Below are positions 44,209 to 53,483 of a stretch of DNA of 64,000 bases, piece by piece; positions within the stretch are counted from its first letter, which is position 1, and each line of letters opens with the position of its first letter. Source of the DNA: VXYL01 sp963666465 (GTDB lineage Bacteria > Pseudomonadota > Gammaproteobacteria > Pseudomonadales > Azotimanducaceae); assembly GCA_963666465.1 (NCBI GenBank), contig OY762824.1:4216001-4280000 (forward strand), in the 5' to 3' direction. The notes under the pieces are model-generated. The model ran no database searches, had not been told where the DNA came from, and worked only from the letters and a program-made list of their open reading frames with translations. The position numbers were made by a program, and so were the translations under genes.

Positions 44209-44465
44209 GAAGCCGCTCGGACCGGAATGCGGTCGTGAATCTCCTCTCCGGCCAAGGAACGGTGGGCGTAGAGAAGGCATGCCTGGATGTCTTCAGGCTC
44301 GAGGAAGGGATACTCGTTGAGTATGGTCTCGGTGGAATCCCCTGCGGCCAGGAGCTCCAGCATGTGCTCGACGGCGAAACGCATGCCGCGGATGATCGGC
44401 TTGCCGCCGAAAATGTCGCTGCGAACGGTGATGCGACCAAGCAACTCGGCTTCCCGTCCCATCAT
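44205..44465 (-). CDS. DUF433 antitoxin (right copy)
   Basis: Identical to the 86-residue protein encoded at 37329-37589, with the same AGGGAGAC upstream. Intact, without a functional toxin partner. Confidence 0.82.
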   Translation of the reverse strand: MMGREAELLGRITVRSDIFGGKPIIRGMRFAVEHMLELLAAGDSTETILNEYPFLEPEDIQACLLYAHRSLAGEEIHDRIPVRAAS

Positions 44466-44593
44466 GTCTCCCTGCATGTCGTCCTCTGCGTCTTGGGCGA
44501 TCTGAACCGAGCGTACCAAGCGGACTCCGACGGTGTCCGTGCATCCAACAGGGTGCTTTTGCGCGTGGATAACCCGTCCCGCGGTAAGGTCCG

Positions 44594-45233
44594 CCCGCGA
44601 CTTCGCCCGACGCTCCAACTCCGCACAGGCGCGGTCCAGCTTCGCCTTCAGCCTCTCCCGCCGCTTCAACTCCTCCGGCAGACCCTGCGGCTCCGGCGCG
44701 TCGTCCGCGTCGGCCTGCTCTGCCCGATCCAGCAAGCCCTCGATCTCGACGCGCAACCGGCTCGCGCAACTCCCCCGCCCGGTCGTGGCGGATGCCGTTG
44801 CGCCTGTTCGCGTTCGCGTCCACCTTCGTGCCGTCCACGCTCGCCGTCCCAACGCGCAGCAGTGGTCCGGGTGGCAGTTCGCCGCCACGTACCGAACCCC
44901 GATGTCCCGGCACGTCGCGCGCTCGATCCGGCGCGAGCCGAAGATCCCGTTCGCGCAGCAGTGCACCAGCAGCGCCAGCATCGTCCGCGGGTGGCACTGC
45001 GCCGATCCCGTGCCCCCGTTCGTTCACCCGGATCGACTCCATCGGCACACGTTCCACCGCCTCGACAACGAAGTGCGCCAGGTCGTCTTCCGGCAGCCAA
45101 TCCCGCATGTCCGGCGGCAGCAGACAATGCTGCGATCGGTCCCGCTGCAGGAACTTCGGCATCTACCCGCCACCCCCTCGACTCGGCAGACGCCATTGTA
45201 AAATCTGCGCCCCAAGTCCGACAGGCTGCTAGC
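44594..45233 (-). pseudogene. IS1182 transposase remnant with its terminal end (right copy)
   Basis: Starts at ATG 45162 with CLLPPDMRDWLPEDDLAHFV, continues through VPMESIRVNERG, then frameshifts into MLALLVHCCANG. Its outer end is CCGACAGGCTGCTAG at 45219-45233, so this IS family terminates at CTAG. The C-terminal half is missing. Confidence 0.75.
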
Positions 45234-45242
45234 GGGCACCCC

Positions 45243-45728
45243 ATGCAGATCGGCGTCGTCAGCGACACCCACAACAACCTCGCCAACGTGCGCCGGATCG
45301 TGGCGCTCCTCAACGAGGCGAAAGTCGCGTGCGTGGTCCACACCGGCGACATCACCCAAGCCAAGACCCTCGACGTGCTGGCCGGCCTCGACATGCCGCT
45401 CTGGGGCGTCTTCGGCAACAACGATCAGGAACGAGAGGCCCTGGACGCCGCCATCGCCAAGCACGGATTCACCTTCCAGGAACCGCCGCTCGAAGTCGTC
45501 TGGCACAGTCGCCGCATCGTCGTCGTCCACGATCCGCTCGAATTCGACGGCGTTCTGCACGACGCCCACCATCTCGCCCTGCACGGCCACACCCACTTGC
45601 ACCGCCACGACCGCAGCGATGATCAGCTCATCTTCAATCCAGGCGAATGCGCCGGCCACATGAAGGGTCGCAATGCGGTGGGCGTGGTGGACCTCGAGCG
45701 CCTCACAGGTAGCTTGCTGCGCTTCTGA
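45243..45728 (+). CDS. YfcE/MJ0936-type metallophosphoesterase
   Basis: 161 residues. Metal ligands are visible in order: SDTHNN, HTGDI, GNND (WGVFGNNDQERE), HDP and the terminal HGHTHLH. Phosphodiesterase activity on small substrates is typical for the family. The IS1182 end lies only 10 bp upstream, so the native promoter has probably been replaced. A fragment of the gene is duplicated at 38261-38421. Confidence 0.85.
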   Translation: MQIGVVSDTHNNLANVRRIVALLNEAKVACVVHTGDITQAKTLDVLAGLDMPLWGVFGNNDQEREALDAAIAKHGFTFQEPPLEVVWHSRRIVVVHDPLEFDGVLHDAHHLALHGHTHLHRHDRSDDQLIFNPGECAGHMKGRNAVGVVDLERLTGSLLRF

Positions 45729-45887
45729 CAGGCATGGTCTGCCATCGATGCACTCGTTCCACCCGCGGCAATTGCGTTACGGACAGGAACATGGCTTGAC
45801 ACCATCCGCATCCAACGGTTTGATGCCCCGTGGGTCGGCGCACTTTCGCGGTCGCACCGCACACGGGAAGCCAGGAGGGCTCGCACA

Positions 45888-48800
45888 ATGCGAATTCGGT
45901 TCCACAAATATCTGCTGGCGATGTGTGCATGCATCTCGCTCGGCTTCGGAACTCTCGTTTCCGGCGCGGAAGCGAACGACGAAGAGGACGAGGACACAGA
46001 GAAGGAGCGCACTCGGCGCAGTGCCGTCGAGGAGATGGTCGTCACCGGCTCCCACATCCGGCGCGACAACTTCGATCTGCCGTCGCCCATGGACGTGATC
46101 GGGGAACTGGACCTGCAAATGTCCGGCACCCCAGACCTCGGCGACGTCATCTTCGACCAGACCTACCAGATCGGCGTCAATGCCAACACCAACACCTCCG
46201 AGATCGGCGGCGCCGACGACCAAGGCACGGGCGAAGGCTGGAACCAGAGCGTCAACCGGCCGGACGGCCCCCAGGGCGGCGAGACCTATGCCAATCTCCG
46301 AGGCGTCGGCACCCGCGCCACCATGACCCTTATGGACGGCCACCGGGTGCCCACCAACGTCAACGGCTACGGCGCTAACACTCGACGCGCCGGCGCCGAC
46401 CTCACCAACCTCTATCCGACCATCGCCGTCCAGCGCGTGGACAACATACTCGACGGCGCATCGGCGCTCTATGGCGCCGAAGCGGTGTCTGGAGTGGTCA
46501 ACATCATCCCGCGCAAGAACTTCGACGGCCTGATGATCAACTACGAGTTCCAGCAGGCGCTTGAGGAAGGCGCACCCTATCGCAATGTCGGGCTCCTCGC
46601 CGGTTCCCAGGGTGATCGCACCAGCGCCGTGTTCGCACTGGAGATCCGCGATGCAGACAGCATGCCCTTCACGGCGCGACCGGACTACATCGTCAACTCC
46701 GCCGGCTGGACCGGGCAGTTGCTGCCCACCTACGGCGAACGTGGCAACGGCTTGCCCGGCGACTGGCGCGTGCCCCTGCGAGATGTCAACGGCGAACTGT
46801 ATCTCCCCGCAGACACCAATCCCTCTTGGTACGAAGCCAATGCCCAGCACTCCACGGCGCTCGGCAACGACATCCACGAGGTGTACAACAACATCAACCT
46901 GCTGAACGAAGAGAACCGCCCGAGTCGCCTCGACAAGAGCGGCGCGCTGGTCCCCCACGGCGAGCCGTGGTCGTCGAGCTGGCGGTACCCGCAGTACCCG
47001 CGCGACTTCAACGACAACACTAGCGACTTTCGCACGCTTCATCTGGAGGATCCGGGCTGCAACAACGACTTCGGCGCCGGCCACAACCAACTGGGCCCGG
47101 CCCCCGACCTCAACACGCTCAATCCAAATGACGGCGGCTGGCCCCGCCCCGAGCCCTACACGACAAGGACCTTGGGCCAGAACGACACCGTGCAGAACGG
47201 CAACTTCCTGAACGGTTTCCGCACGGGGCCGTGGCGGGGGCAGGAATACCGCACCCGCGGCACGGAGATCAATCAGGCCTTCGGCAGCGATTGCCGCTAC
47301 ACCATCACGGACATCACCGACATCCGCGAGCGGCGCGACCAGGAACAGGGCATGGCCTATTTCGAGCACGAGTTCAACGACTACGTGTCCGTGCGAGGCG
47401 AAACGGTGTTCTCGCGCCTCGACTACTCCACGCGCACCTTCGCCCCCTCCATCGACGAGTGGCCAACGGGTGTGCGCACCTACGATCACACCCAGCCGAT
47501 CGCCATCGGCAGCATGCCGGGCAACCCCTACCGCGCCTATGCCGACGACTCCAATGTCTGCGACGTGCCCCAGGTTGCGGCAACCATTTCCGCCTGCGCG
47601 AGCTACGTGCCCGGCCACATACGCGATGAGCGCGACACCCAGGCAGCGCTGGACTGGGGCTACGTCCTCACGGGCCCGATCCTCGTTTCCCACGGCACGC
47701 TCGACTGGCAGGACGTGGACGGCGATGGTCGGTACGACTACCTCACCGAACCAGGCGAGTGGCTGGTCTTCGCCCAAGACCTCAATGGCGACGGGTTGCC
47801 GGACCGCGACCTGAACGGCGACGGCATGGCCGACGACGCCGAACTTGGCAACCGTTCCGGGCAGCTCAACCCCATGCATCGCGTGGTGTTGCTGTCCGTC
47901 ACCGAAGACCGCGACGGCGACGGCGTCCCGGATCGTTTCGACCCCGACATGGATGGCATCGACAGCAACGGCGACGGCGTCCTCGACACCTTCACAAGCG
48001 GCGGCATCCGCCTGTTTGACGACGTGCTCATGGGCGACGCCGGCGTCGGCATCCACGGCTACATCGGCGCGTTCCCCAAGCAGCCCCATGTCCACGAATC
48101 GTATCCATGGCTGAATCCCGACATGTCGCTCAACGATCGGCGGCTGTCGGAGAACCTGCGGCTCAGGCTCGGCACCACGGTGCAGGTGCCGGACACCGAC
48201 TGGATCGTCGATGCAGACTGGATATGGAACAAGAGCCGGCGCGAATGGGTGTCGCTCGATCCCGCCTGGCCACTCGTGGTGGACAGCCTGCGCTGTCAGG
48301 GCGGCCCCAACGGCGACTCCTGCTGGAACCCCTTTTCGACGGCGTGGCTATCGCAGGATCCGGCCACCGGATTGGTCTTGCCGGCCGAGCACCAGCGTTG
48401 GCGCAGCAAGGACGACCCCGCCTGGAATACCTCCACCGAGACACGCAACGCCGGGCTGAGCCCGCGTCACGTGCAGCGCGACGTGGGCATGGTCATCCTC
48501 GATGTCGCCGTGTCCAATGGCGAACTGTTCGAACTTTGGTACAACGAGACGCCGGTGGGCATGGCCGCCGGCATTCATCTGCGCACGGAGGACGAGGAGT
48601 TCCGGCCCGACCAGCTTGGCGCCGCCGGCATTTCCTCCGATCGGGTGGACTTCCAGGGCACGGCGGAAAACGTGCAGGCCGCCTTCCTGGAACTGCGGGC
48701 AGAACCGATCTCCAGCGAGGTATGGGGGCAGATGGAGGTGCAGGCTGCGGTTCGCTACACCGAATTCGACATCAACGCGTCATTCGCGTCGATGGGACAG

Positions 48801-50165
48801 TCGGCCGGCTTTGAAGTGACGATTCCGAAACTGGCGCTTCGCTACCAGCCGACCGACTGGCTGGCACTGCGGGGCAGCATCACCGAGGGCTTTGTGCCCC
48901 CCGGCAGCTACCAGCTTTTCGCTTCTGCGCCGGGTGATGTCGTGTATTCGACCCAGGCCGACTACATCTGCGACGCAATGCCGGAGCTCGCGCAGTGCGC
49001 AAACGTCCTCCAGGGTGGCGGCGTGCCCGGAGTGGCGGTGCGCGAGAACGCCTCCAACCGGGGCCTGGACGCCGAAGTGTCGGACCTCTGGAACGCGGGC
49101 TTCTCGCTGCAGCTGCTAGATGGCGATTTCGTCCTCGACGCCGACTACACCAACGTGGTGTTCAATGGCAGGGTGGAGCGAATGGGCGCCGGCGTCATCC
49201 TCGGCCAGAATGCTGGCCCGTTCGAGCAGTGGGCCGGCCAGCAATGCCCCGGCACGCTGATCGACTACGACAACGAGGAGCGGGCCAACATCTCCATCGA
49301 CCAGTTCGTGGCCCAGACCCCGGCCAGCGAACTCCAGTGTCGCGCCGCGGCTGCCCAGACATGGATCGCGGAGCAGGAGGAGGGACTCGGCGGTGCCACC
49401 ATCCAGCGCGACGCCAACGGACGCCTGCTCGGCATTGACGAAGGCTGGCTCAACCAGGGCGAATCCCGGGTGCGGTCCATTGTTTACAACATGCGCTACC
49501 GCTTCGATGCCGGCGACATTCCGTTGTTCAACCTCGACGACGACCTCGGCAGCTTCGGCTTCCGGGTGTCCGCCACGCAGATTCTGGAGATGAGCCTGCA
49601 ACGCTACGCGCCGGACAGCGGTCACCAGTTTGCCGGCATCCGGGTGGACGGTCTCGGCAACCGCAACAGCGCAGCATTCTGGCGCCCCTACAACGCCCTG
49701 TTCTCACCGCTGCCGCCGACACCCAAGTGGCGAGTGAACGCGTCGGTGCGTTGGTTCCGCGAGGACCACACGGTGCATTTCGGCGTGCGCTGGCATCAGT
49801 CGATCACGGACTTGATCGCCTCGTGGGACGAGATCGTCGATCGCTACGGGCCGCCGCATACCCCGGGGAATCCGTACCTGTCACACGATCACGGCATGGA
49901 CACCACGAGCTGGAACGAGAATGACGCCTGCACCGACCAAGACCGCAACCCGTACTGCCGAATCGAGTCGCGCGCCTACTGGGACGTAAGCTACACCTAT
50001 CGACGCCCGGACCTGCTCGGCTTCGGCTATGTCGCCGCGAACGTCGCGGTACGCAACGTCTTCAACTCGAACCCGAACGCGTTTCCGTCCGGCGTCGGCT
50101 ATGAGAGCTATCTCGACAGCATCATGGGGCGTCAGCTCTATCTGCGCATGTCCGTGGGCTTCTAA
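45888..50165 (+). CDS. Very large TonB-dependent receptor with a calcium-binding insert
   Basis: 1425 residues from ATG 45888 with CCAGGAGGG upstream. Signal peptide, TonB-box-like EEMVVTGSHIRRD (residues about 48-60), a plug (ANLRGVGTRATMTLMDGHRV, then NILDGASALYGAEAVSGVVN) and a C-terminal barrel ending LRMSVGF with terminal Phe. Between about residues 605 and 705 lies an unusual block of DxDxDG loops (DVDGDGRYDY, DLNGDGLPDRDLNGDGMADD, DRDGDGVPD, DSNGDGVLD), as in thrombospondin type 3 calcium repeats. It resembles oar-like/SusC-sized receptors for large ligands. The first gene of a cluster with a TPR and a CRTAC1 lipoprotein. Confidence 0.87.
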   Translation: MRIRFHKYLLAMCACISLGFGTLVSGAEANDEEDEDTEKERTRRSAVEEMVVTGSHIRRDNFDLPSPMDVIGELDLQMSGTPDLGDVIFDQTYQIGVNANTNTSEIGGADDQGTGEGWNQSVNRPDGPQGGETYANLRGVGTRATMTLMDGHRVPTNVNGYGANTRRAGADLTNLYPTIAVQRVDNILDGASALYGAEAVSGVVNIIPRKNFDGLMINYEFQQALEEGAPYRNVGLLAGSQGDRTSAVFALEIRDADSMPFTARPDYIVNSAGWTGQLLPTYGERGNGLPGDWRVPLRDVNGELYLPADTNPSWYEANAQHSTALGNDIHEVYNNINLLNEENRPSRLDKSGALVPHGEPWSSSWRYPQYPRDFNDNTSDFRTLHLEDPGCNNDFGAGHNQLGPAPDLNTLNPNDGGWPRPEPYTTRTLGQNDTVQNGNFLNGFRTGPWRGQEYRTRGTEINQAFGSDCRYTITDITDIRERRDQEQGMAYFEHEFNDYVSVRGETVFSRLDYSTRTFAPSIDEWPTGVRTYDHTQPIAIGSMPGNPYRAYADDSNVCDVPQVAATISACASYVPGHIRDERDTQAALDWGYVLTGPILVSHGTLDWQDVDGDGRYDYLTEPGEWLVFAQDLNGDGLPDRDLNGDGMADDAELGNRSGQLNPMHRVVLLSVTEDRDGDGVPDRFDPDMDGIDSNGDGVLDTFTSGGIRLFDDVLMGDAGVGIHGYIGAFPKQPHVHESYPWLNPDMSLNDRRLSENLRLRLGTTVQVPDTDWIVDADWIWNKSRREWVSLDPAWPLVVDSLRCQGGPNGDSCWNPFSTAWLSQDPATGLVLPAEHQRWRSKDDPAWNTSTETRNAGLSPRHVQRDVGMVILDVAVSNGELFELWYNETPVGMAAGIHLRTEDEEFRPDQLGAAGISSDRVDFQGTAENVQAAFLELRAEPISSEVWGQMEVQAAVRYTEFDINASFASMGQSAGFEVTIPKLALRYQPTDWLALRGSITEGFVPPGSYQLFASAPGDVVYSTQADYICDAMPELAQCANVLQGGGVPGVAVRENASNRGLDAEVSDLWNAGFSLQLLDGDFVLDADYTNVVFNGRVERMGAGVILGQNAGPFEQWAGQQCPGTLIDYDNEERANISIDQFVAQTPASELQCRAAAAQTWIAEQEEGLGGATIQRDANGRLLGIDEGWLNQGESRVRSIVYNMRYRFDAGDIPLFNLDDDLGSFGFRVSATQILEMSLQRYAPDSGHQFAGIRVDGLGNRNSAAFWRPYNALFSPLPPTPKWRVNASVRWFREDHTVHFGVRWHQSITDLIASWDEIVDRYGPPHTPGNPYLSHDHGMDTTSWNENDACTDQDRNPYCRIESRAYWDVSYTYRRPDLLGFGYVAANVAVRNVFNSNPNAFPSGVGYESYLDSIMGRQLYLRMSVGF

Positions 50166-50326
50166 CGGGAGGTCTCGCCACCAGCCGGCCCCGCCATGAT
50201 CTCGCGGCGGAAGTTTCGCGCTGGCAACTCGCGCCGTGCCGCGGCGAGTGCTGACGCCGCTTCAAGGCGATTCGGCGGTTTTCGCTGGCGCGAAGATTGC
50301 GTCGGCGCGGGAGATCGCGAACTCTC

Positions 50327-50458
50327 GATGGAGGGCACCCTGCCCTCCATCGAGCCGACGGGCGCGCAAGCGCAAAACCAAACCGAAGCACACGCCGGGT
50401 TCCTGGACGCATCGCCTGGGCGGGGCTTGGGGGGCGTATGGAGGGCGAGACGCCCTCC
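50327..50458. repeat. Two GGAGGGC palindromes after the TonB receptor gene
   Basis: GATGGAGGGCA-CCC-TGCCCTCCATC (50327-50351) and GGAGGGCG-AGA-CGCCCTCC (50440-50458). They belong to the dispersed palindrome family also at 18111, 18216, 19586 and 34678. The second lies directly before the start region of the next gene. Confidence 0.65.
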
Positions 50459-50486
50459 TGGCCGAGAGACCCGCAGGGCAAGCCTC

Positions 50487-51074
50487 GTGTTGGCCGTCGC
50501 CGTTGCCGCCCCCGCCTTGGGCGAAGCCAATGCCGCGGCGGAGGGCCGCTGCGAGGAACTGCCCCAGGCGCGACGCACCCATTGTCAGAAGGTGGTGGAC
50601 TGCATGGCCATTGACGAAGCCGACGTTCGTCGGGTGTGTCTCCATGCGGCAAGGCAGTCGCCGCAATCACCGGTGCAAAAGGCACAGCTCGGCGCACCGC
50701 CCGCCTTGGTGGAGGAGGCGCTCGGCAGCGCTCCACCGGGGCAAGCGGAGTCGTCGCCGGAAAGCCTGCCCCCGGCGCCGCCGGATCGTTTCCGTGCCGA
50801 GGTCACCGGAATCCACCAGTCCATTCTGGACCGTCAGGTGATCGCCCTCGACAACAGCTATGTATTTGTCGGCGAACATGCTCGCCGAGCGCGGCTCGAG
50901 GTGGGGCATGTAGTGGAAGTGCACAGGATGACGTCTCGCTTCCGCAGCGGACGCACGTGGCGCATCGCCGGCCCCTCCCGAAGCCCGGTCGAGGTCTTCC
51001 GGGTACGCTGTGAAAGCGACGACATCGGCCGCGACGACCGACGCAGATGCGAGCGGATGCTGGCGCGTCGTTGA
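50487..51074 (+). CDS. Secreted hypothetical protein
   Basis: About 195 residues from GTG 50487 (MLAVAVAAPALGEANAAAEG). The frame is open to 50196, but that part is encoded by palindromic repeats, and the signal peptide lacks its positive N-terminus, so the true start may have been disturbed. Paired cysteines (RCEELPQARRTHCQKVVDC) follow, then a beta-rich C-terminal segment (RQVIALDNSYVFVGEHARRA). I do not recognise the family. It overlaps the TPR gene. Confidence 0.5.
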   Translation: MLAVAVAAPALGEANAAAEGRCEELPQARRTHCQKVVDCMAIDEADVRRVCLHAARQSPQSPVQKAQLGAPPALVEEALGSAPPGQAESSPESLPPAPPDRFRAEVTGIHQSILDRQVIALDNSYVFVGEHARRARLEVGHVVEVHRMTSRFRSGRTWRIAGPSRSPVEVFRVRCESDDIGRDDRRRCERMLARR

Positions 51075-52549
51075 GGGCACGTCGGCGGTTCGCGGCGGCG
51101 GACTGTTGGCATTCCCCAATCGTCATTCCCAAGGGGCGTGGCGCCGCCATCCTTGCCGGCTTCGGCGGCCGGCCTGCCCTTGCGCTGCTTTGTCTCGTGC
51201 TCGGCGCCTGTTTCGGCGACCCAGAGCTGCGTTTGCCGGCGGTCCCCTCCGGGGACACGGAAGTCGAGCTGACCGCTTCGCTGCAGGTGCTGCACGACGC
51301 CGCGGCCAGTGCCCCGGCCTCTGGCGAGCGACGCGGCGAACTGGCAATGGCCTACGACGTCAACGGATTCCACGAGCGCGCCATCCTCGTGTACGGGCAG
51401 GCGGCTGCGCTGGCGCCGGAGGAAGTACACTGGCCCTACTTCCGTGCCCTCTTGCTGGCACGCATCAACGCCGACCATGCCGGGGCCCTCGCCGCACTCG
51501 CGGATGCCATCACCCTTGACGACAGCTACGTTCCGGCATGGCTGGCCCAAGGTGAATGGCTGCGCGAGGTGGGAAGAGCCGAAGAGGCCCGAGCAGCATA
51601 CGAACGCGCCGCCGAACTCGGTGCTGGATCGCCGGCGAGCCATGGCCTGGCGCGCCTGTTGATGGACGACAACCGCATGGCCGAGGCCGTGAAACTCCTC
51701 GAACCGCTCAGCAGGCAACTGGCCGACCCTCGCATCGACGCACTGCTTGCCCGTGCCTATCGCGCCTCTGGCCGGGAGGAAGACGCACGCATCGCTGCGG
51801 CCAGGGGCAGCGGCGCAACCCTGTCCATGCAGTGGATCGACCCGCGGCTGACGAAGCGAACGCCCTACATCGCAGGATTCAGCAATCTCCTGCAACACGC
51901 GCAGAGCATGATCCAGGCTGGCCGCCAGAAGGAGGCTCTCGAGATTGCCAAGTCGCTCGTGGCCGATCGTCCGGACGACATCGCCGCCATCAACACCCTC
52001 GTTTGGGCCAATGCCGCCCTCGAGCAGTTTGCCGCGGCGCAAGCAGTGCTGCGAGATGCCCTCCGGCGCTACCCGGACGAGCCGCGCCTGCATCAGATGA
52101 TGGCCAATGCATACCTGCAGCAGGGCGATGCCGACAGCGCCCGACACCATCTCGAACGCGTGACCCAACTCGACCCCGACAATGCGCGCGCCCTCGAGGA
52201 ACTCGGCTGGCTGCTCGCGCGCAATGGCCGTGCGGACGACGGCATTGCGTTGCTCGAAAGGGCCTTGGACAGCGGCGCCAGAGAACCTAAGCAAGTCCTT
52301 TACCGCCTGGGCCTCCTGCTTGGCGCCAAGGAGCGGTGGGCCGAGGCCGCCGTACGATTCCGGGACGCCGGTCGCATCAACGCGGCGTTCACCATGGCAC
52401 ACGTGCATCTGGCACGATGTCTGGCAGAGGCTGGCGACTACGACGGCGCCCGTTCGGCCCTGCGGTGGGCCGACCGGATCGGCACCCACGCCCCCGCACG
52501 CGCCTCGGCCCGCCGTCGCATCGAAAGCTTGCAGGAAGGCGAGGCATGA
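51047..52549 (+). CDS. TPR-repeat lipoprotein
   Basis: About 500 residues. Lipobox LGAC follows the hydrophobic LALLCLVLG (residues about 46-57). Many tetratricopeptide repeats follow, for example LAMAYDVNGFHERAILVYGQ, LARLLMDDNRMAEAVKLLEP and LGWLLARNGRADDGIALLER. TPR lipoproteins often accompany TonB receptors and CRTAC1 proteins in one export or scavenging cluster. Its stop overlaps ATGATC, the possible start of another gene (MICFERRTAA) that is cut by the tandem repeat. Confidence 0.82.
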   Translation: MRADAGASLRARRRFAAADCWHSPIVIPKGRGAAILAGFGGRPALALLCLVLGACFGDPELRLPAVPSGDTEVELTASLQVLHDAAASAPASGERRGELAMAYDVNGFHERAILVYGQAAALAPEEVHWPYFRALLLARINADHAGALAALADAITLDDSYVPAWLAQGEWLREVGRAEEARAAYERAAELGAGSPASHGLARLLMDDNRMAEAVKLLEPLSRQLADPRIDALLARAYRASGREEDARIAAARGSGATLSMQWIDPRLTKRTPYIAGFSNLLQHAQSMIQAGRQKEALEIAKSLVADRPDDIAAINTLVWANAALEQFAAAQAVLRDALRRYPDEPRLHQMMANAYLQQGDADSARHHLERVTQLDPDNARALEELGWLLARNGRADDGIALLERALDSGAREPKQVLYRLGLLLGAKERWAEAAVRFRDAGRINAAFTMAHVHLARCLAEAGDYDGARSALRWADRIGTHAPARASARRRIESLQEGEA

Positions 52550-52575
52550 TCTGCTTCGAGAGGCGGACCGCCGCT

Positions 52576-53024
52576 AGGAGCCTTCAGCCGGGGAAGCATC
52601 CCCGACCGCTGACGCGCAGGGAAGTGCCGGCAACTCCCCCATCGCTGGAGGCGTGCTTCCATGCAAGGAGCCTTCAGCCGGGGAAGCATCCCCGACCGCT
52701 GACGCGCAGGGAAGCACCGGCAACTCCCCCATCGCTGGAGGCGTGCTTCCATGCAAGGAGCCTTCAGCCGGGGAAGCATCCCCGACCGCTGACGCGCAGG
52801 GAAGCACCGGCAACTCCCCCATCGCTGGAGGCGTGCTTCCATGCAAGGAGCCTTCAGCCGGGGAAGCTTCCCCGACCGCTGACGCGCAGGGAAGCACCGG
52901 CAATTCCCCCGTCGCCGGGGGCGTGCTTCCATGCAGGGAGCCTTCAGCCGGGGAAGCATCCCCGACCGCTGACGCGCAGGGAAGCACCGGCAATTCCCCC
53001 ATCGCTGGGGCGTACTTCCATGCA
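52576..53024. repeat. Five-copy 90-bp tandem repeat array
   Basis: Units start at 52576, 52666, 52756, 52846 and 52936, the last being 89 bp. Each contains the hairpin CGGGGAAGCATCCCCG (copy 4 has a T in the loop) and an outer pair GGAAGCAC ... GTGCTTCC. Solo copies lie at 18582 and 36819. The array is preceded by CTAG and followed by AAGCCTCCGCCGTAGAA. The 90-bp period keeps several frames open, but there is no evidence that it is translated. Confidence 0.9.
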
Positions 53025-53184
53025 AGCCTCCGCCGTAGAAAACTGTCGAGTTGGAGAACGGTCGCGTACTTCCCTTCGCAGTTTTCGCGCCAGCGAAAAC
53101 TGCCTTAAGCGACGCTGGTGTCCGGTGTCAGAATCAAGGGTGTCGGATCCAAGTCCGACACGGAAAAGCGAGGATGTGCTGCCC

Positions 53185-53483
53185 ATGATGCTCCCGGTTC
53201 CCCTCGAAGACGCCGAGCGGGAGCGACTGCTCGGCATGGTGCGCTCGCGCTCGCTGCCGGGCGCCGACGGCGAGTCCAACCTCGCCGTCGCCGGGCGCGT
53301 GGGCGCCCGCGCCGTGGGGAAGTGGCGGCGCTGCCGCTACCTGGAGGGCGACCGCATCGACTCCTTCGGTCGAACACTGCAACCGCAAGGCTTCCTCCTT
53401 CGTCTGGGTCGCCACCGCCGAATCCATCCTCGCCAGGATCGAACGACTTCCACACTTGTTTCCGGGACAGAACACCAGCGGAG
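53185..53483 (+). pseudogene. IS630-type transposase remnant
   Basis: The N-terminal piece reads LEDAERERLLGMVRSRSLPG and VGKWRRCRYLEGD. The C-terminal piece, in another frame, reads HCNRKASSFVWVATAESILA and RIERLPHL. The catalytic middle is deleted. An inverted repeat GTGTCGGA ... TCCGACAC at 53140-53161 may mark its left end. It runs up to the start of the CRTAC1 lipoprotein gene. Confidence 0.65.

Larger units (their letters stand above)
43964..45547. repeat. Large direct duplication, right copy
   Basis: Partner of 37088-38421. It keeps the phosphoesterase 5' end and the IS1182 N-terminus (45049-45386), absent on the left, and lacks an 88-bp piece present there. It also includes the half miniature element at 43989-44075. 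Near-identity implies a recent duplication. Confidence 0.88.

Noticed and set aside
52576..53024. The 90-bp tandem array as CRISPR
   Set aside because: The whole 90-bp unit is conserved in every copy; there are no variable spacers.
52574..53108. Open reading frames of 140-150 codons on both strands across the 90-bp array
   Set aside because: A 90-bp period keeps several frames open automatically. The encoded repeats have no protein-like features, and the solo copies lie in non-coding DNA.
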